A DNA stretch of 8,863 nt from Actinomycetes bacterium (GTDB taxonomy: Bacteria; Actinomycetota; Acidimicrobiia; Acidimicrobiales; Microtrichaceae). Under the pieces are notes generated by a model, which was not told where the DNA came from, did no database searches, and was given only the letters and a program-made list of their open reading frames with translations. The stretch lies in contig JAEWED010000262.1 of NCBI GenBank assembly GCA_023389745.1, positions 1 to 8,863 on the forward strand. The letters run 5' to 3'. The position numbers and the translations under genes are program-made. Within the stretch, counting starts at the first letter, position 1. The number at the start of each line of letters is the position of its first letter. Below are positions 6,311 to 8,863 of this stretch, one piece after another.

Positions 6311-8863
6311 TGGGCACCGAGTCGCACACCCACCGCCGTCGGAACCAGAGCGGTCTGACGCTGCTCGAGGTGGTCTTCGTCGCGGCGATCATCTCGCTCA
6401 TCGCGACCACCGTGGCCGCCTGGTCGACGGCCACGCTCGTGTCGGGCGCGCAGACCCGGGCACGTAACGAAGAGACCGGCGCGCTGTCGCTGGTGAACTC
6501 CAACATGCTGCGCGACATCACCAGCGCGCAGTTCGCGGCCACCAACGCCGACCTGGCCGCCCCGACCGACCTGGCCGACTGCCCGGCGCCCGTCAACGGC
6601 CCGAACACGGGTGCCAGCGACGAGCCGGTGCTGGTGCTGGTCTCACCGGGTGATCGTCGCGTCGTCTACACCGTGGTCGACGGCGACCCGGCTGCGGGGG
6701 ACAAGGGCAGCGTGCTCTACCGCCGCGAATGCCTCAACCTCGAGTCGAGCTTCAGCCCGAGCTTCACCGACCCGATCGACGCCGCGGTCCCGGGCACCGA
6801 CCCGACCCTGAACGACGGCAGCGTCGACCCGGTGCGCGACGACGTCGCCCGCGAGTTCCTGAACCGCCCGCGCGACGACGCGGGCAACCTGCTCGCCACC
6901 CTGGCCGACGACCCCGCCGCCGGTGTCGACACGACGATCGAGCGCGTCACCGACGGCATCGACGGCGTGACCACCAGCTGCCGCTCGACCGCCGACGCTG
7001 CGCTGGACCCCACCTGCAAGACGGTGCGCTTCGTCGTCGACGTTGTCGACGACGACTCCGACGACGTCAGCTTCCAGTCGACACGTCGCACCGACACCTA
7101 CTGCCCGCCCGGCTGCGACCCCGACGCGTGGTTCACCTGGAGCCCGCCCAACCCTTCGAAGGACGTCGACATCACCTTCGACGCGAGCGCGTCGAGCGAT
7201 CGGCGTGGCCGCACGATCACCGGTTACGAGTGGGACCTGACGGCGCTGAACGCCGATGCCTGCCGGCTCGACGGCAGCGGCAACTACCCCGCAGCAGTCA
7301 CGCCGGGCGACCCCGATGTGACCACGATGCACTCCTACCCGGAGTCGAGCGCGGCTGCGGGCACCTACTGGGTGCGCCTGATCGTGACGGTCGACGGCGG
7401 CGCGACCGACTGCGTGGTGCGCGGGGTCGACGTCTCCGGCATCCCGCCGGACGTCGTCATCTCGGCGCCCGCACCCAGCCCGGTGCGCGTGGTGCGCAAC
7501 GAGCCGGTCCAGTTCGCTGCGCTGGTGCGCACCCACGAGGCCGACATCAACACCGACGTCGACCCGACCGAGGGTCCGATGTCGTACTGGAACTTCGGCG
7601 ACGGCAGCGACCCTGTGCTGCTCGAGGCCGCACAGGCCTCCGACGGCGCCGGAACCTGCGCGGCTCCCGTGCTGAACTGCACCGCCAGCAACGCGACGAC
7701 TCAGCCGATCCACCACTTCGCCCGCCAGGGCACCTACACGGTCCGGCTCGTGGTGACCGACCAACTGGGCCTGCGCCGGGTCGCGACCGTGACGATCATC
7801 GTCGCCTCGGAGTACCTGTACGTCTCCGAGACCCACGGCGACGACACCCCCGACACGGGTTGGTGCGGTCTGGTGACCCCCGTGTTCCAGCCGTGTCGCA
7901 CGATCGACCAGGCACTGCAGAACGCCTCGGACTACGGCCGCACCGACATCCTGGTCGGCCAGGGCACCTACCCGTCGTTCGATCTGCGCCCCGGCATCAA
8001 CGTCGCGGGTGGCCGCAACGACGCGGCCGGAGCGTCCGCGACCTGGGCGTACACCTCGGCCGAGGACACCGTGGTCACCGGCACCGAGATCACGTCCGAG
8101 GGCACCTACCGGTACGGCATCCGCGGCACCGGCGGCTCGCTGCCGACGACGATCTCGGACCTGACCGTGCGACCGGGCAACGCCTCGCACGGCGACATCC
8201 CGGTGCACGCCGTCCAGGTCGACAACACCGTCGGCCTGACGCTGAGCAACCTGCGCGTCGAGAACGGCAACGGTCGCAACCCCACGGGTGTGCTGCTGCG
8301 CAACGGCTCCAACGCGACGATCCTCCGCTCGACGATCAACTCGGGCGACCCGATCGCTCCGTCGCAGTCCAGCGACCGCCACAACCGCAGCGCCTACGGC
8401 GTGCGCTCCGTCGGCAACTCCTCGGTCACCGTCGACGCGTCGCAGATCACCGCACGTCCGGGTCTGCCCGGTCCGTCGGGTGGGCCGGGTGTCGACATCT
8501 ACGCGTCGGCGTGCAACGGCGCGAACTCCGTCGCCGAGAACACGAGCGCCGGTGCGCAGTGCAACGACTCCAACACCGGTCGCCCCGGCGGCTTCGGCGG
8601 CGCGGGCGGTGACGGCGGTTGGTTCTTCGGCTCCGGCAGCGCCGGCTCGAACGGCGGTTCGGGCGGCGGCACGGGACTGGGCGGCTCCGGCGGTGGCGGT
8701 GGCTACTGCGTGACCCCCTCGCCCGGCACGGGCGGCGGCGGCCGTGGTGGCAACGGTGGCGCCGCGGGTGCCAGCAACACCGCGGGTGGCGCCGGCTCGA
8801 ACACGCACGTGAACGCGACCGACGTCTGGATCGGCGCGCAGGCCGGCACCGGCGGCGCCGGTC
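6310..8863 (+). CDS. PilW/GspJ-like minor prepilin with PKD, beta-helix and PGRS-like Gly-rich modules (3' partial)
   Basis: The frame is open from the ATG at 6310 to the window end, at least 851 residues, with no stop reached. The start overlaps the preceding TGA by one base, with GGAG at 6298-6301. A prepilin signal is clear: cleavage G15/L16, Glu at +5 (E20), hydrophobic helix to about 45. A pilin-like region reaches about 260. PKD domain 1 (about 274-376) has F-D-A-S-A-S and G-Y-E-W-D. PKD domain 2 (about 379-500) has W-N-F-G-D-G at 427-432 and G-T-Y-T-V-R-L-V-V-T-D. From about 501 comes a surface beta-helix-type region: Y-L-Y-V, then P-C-R-T-I-D-Q-A-L, I-L-V-G-Q-G-T-Y and repeated Asn/Ser/Val turns (to about 750). 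A Gly-rich tract starts near 758. Fifteen cysteines lie in the exported part. Other long frames here are shadows. Likely the outermost, adhesin-like subunit of the pilus tip (inference). Confidence 0.85.
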   Translation, partial: MGTESHTHRRRNQSGLTLLEVVFVAAIISLIATTVAAWSTATLVSGAQTRARNEETGALSLVNSNMLRDITSAQFAATNADLAAPTDLADCPAPVNGPNTGASDEPVLVLVSPGDRRVVYTVVDGDPAAGDKGSVLYRRECLNLESSFSPSFTDPIDAAVPGTDPTLNDGSVDPVRDDVAREFLNRPRDDAGNLLATLADDPAAGVDTTIERVTDGIDGVTTSCRSTADAALDPTCKTVRFVVDVVDDDSDDVSFQSTRRTDTYCPPGCDPDAWFTWSPPNPSKDVDITFDASASSDRRGRTITGYEWDLTALNADACRLDGSGNYPAAVTPGDPDVTTMHSYPESSAAAGTYWVRLIVTVDGGATDCVVRGVDVSGIPPDVVISAPAPSPVRVVRNEPVQFAALVRTHEADINTDVDPTEGPMSYWNFGDGSDPVLLEAAQASDGAGTCAAPVLNCTASNATTQPIHHFARQGTYTVRLVVTDQLGLRRVATVTIIVASEYLYVSETHGDDTPDTGWCGLVTPVFQPCRTIDQALQNASDYGRTDILVGQGTYPSFDLRPGINVAGGRNDAAGASATWAYTSAEDTVVTGTEITSEGTYRYGIRGTGGSLPTTISDLTVRPGNASHGDIPVHAVQVDNTVGLTLSNLRVENGNGRNPTGVLLRNGSNATILRSTINSGDPIAPSQSSDRHNRSAYGVRSVGNSSVTVDASQITARPGLPGPSGGPGVDIYASACNGANSVAENTSAGAQCNDSNTGRPGGFGGAGGDGGWFFGSGSAGSNGGSGGGTGLGGSGGGGGYCVTPSPGTGGGGRGGNGGAAGASNTAGGAGSNTHVNATDVWIGAQAGTGGAG
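8581..8817 (+). repeat. Gly-rich PGRS-like coding repeat within the last minor pilin
   Basis: Codons 758 onward of the gene starting at 6310 encode irregular G-G-x units (G-G-A-G-G-D-G-G, S-N-G-G-S-G-G-G-T-G and similar), interrupted once by Y-C-V-T-P-S-P. The DNA is dominated by GGC/GGT/GGA words. This resembles the PGRS segments of mycobacterial PE_PGRS proteins and Gly-rich insertions seen in bacterial surface beta-helix proteins. Near the window end the sequence returns to a more ordinary composition (H-V-N-A-T-D-V-W-I), so the tract looks like an insertion within the helix rather than a tail. Confidence 0.6.

Noticed and set aside
6729..8612. 627-codon open frame on the + strand in another register
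   Set aside because: Arg/Pro/Gly-rich translation with no domain; it is an out-of-register reading of the minor pilin gene that starts at 6310.
6643..8808. 721-codon open frame on the minus strand opposite the last minor pilin
   Set aside because: Low-complexity Arg/Val/Ala/Gly translation; the + strand frame from 6310 has a prepilin signal and PKD motifs, so this is a shadow.

Overview
The window is high-GC DNA with strong G/C third-position bias, a GTG start and dense ATGA-type gene overlaps. It looks like a chromosomal stretch of a high-GC actinobacterium. A type IV pilus locus of this kind would fit the class Acidimicrobiia, but the organism assignment is inference and not proven by the sequence. 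All real genes lie on the + strand and belong to one type IV pilus (T4P) locus.

Layout: (1) 1-160 is an extremely GC-rich tract of short degenerate repeats and palindromes with no convincing gene. (2) 161-375 is a lower-GC promoter/leader region. It holds -10/-35-like boxes and a leader that can form strong hairpins, two of which are mutually exclusive. (3) 376-2436 is pilB, the extension ATPase. Its N-terminus carries two complete MshEN motifs, the c-di-GMP-binding signature. (4) 2433-3719 is pilC, the inner-membrane platform, overlapping pilB by ATGA. (5) 3720-3851 is a gap with an AT-richer core and a near-perfect inverted repeat, probably the control region of the next operon. (6) 3852-4379, 4376-6310 and 6310-8863+ are three overlapping genes for minor-pilin-like proteins: a PilX/GspK-like protein without Glu at +5, a PilV/GspI-like prepilin carrying PKD-type beta domains, and a PilW/GspJ-like prepilin whose very long exported part has PKD domains, a beta-helix-like region and a PGRS-like Gly-rich segment. 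The last gene runs off the window.

How they may work together: PilB powers pilin extraction through PilC. The three minor pilins resemble the GspK-GspI-GspJ tip-priming complex of type II secretion. Here two of the three carry very large extracellular modules, which suggests a pilus whose tip is an elaborate adhesin or sensor displayed from the minor pilins themselves. The c-di-GMP motif in PilB suggests that assembly is controlled by that second messenger. No retraction ATPase (PilT), major pilin, prepilin peptidase or PilM/N/O is present here; they would have to be encoded elsewhere.
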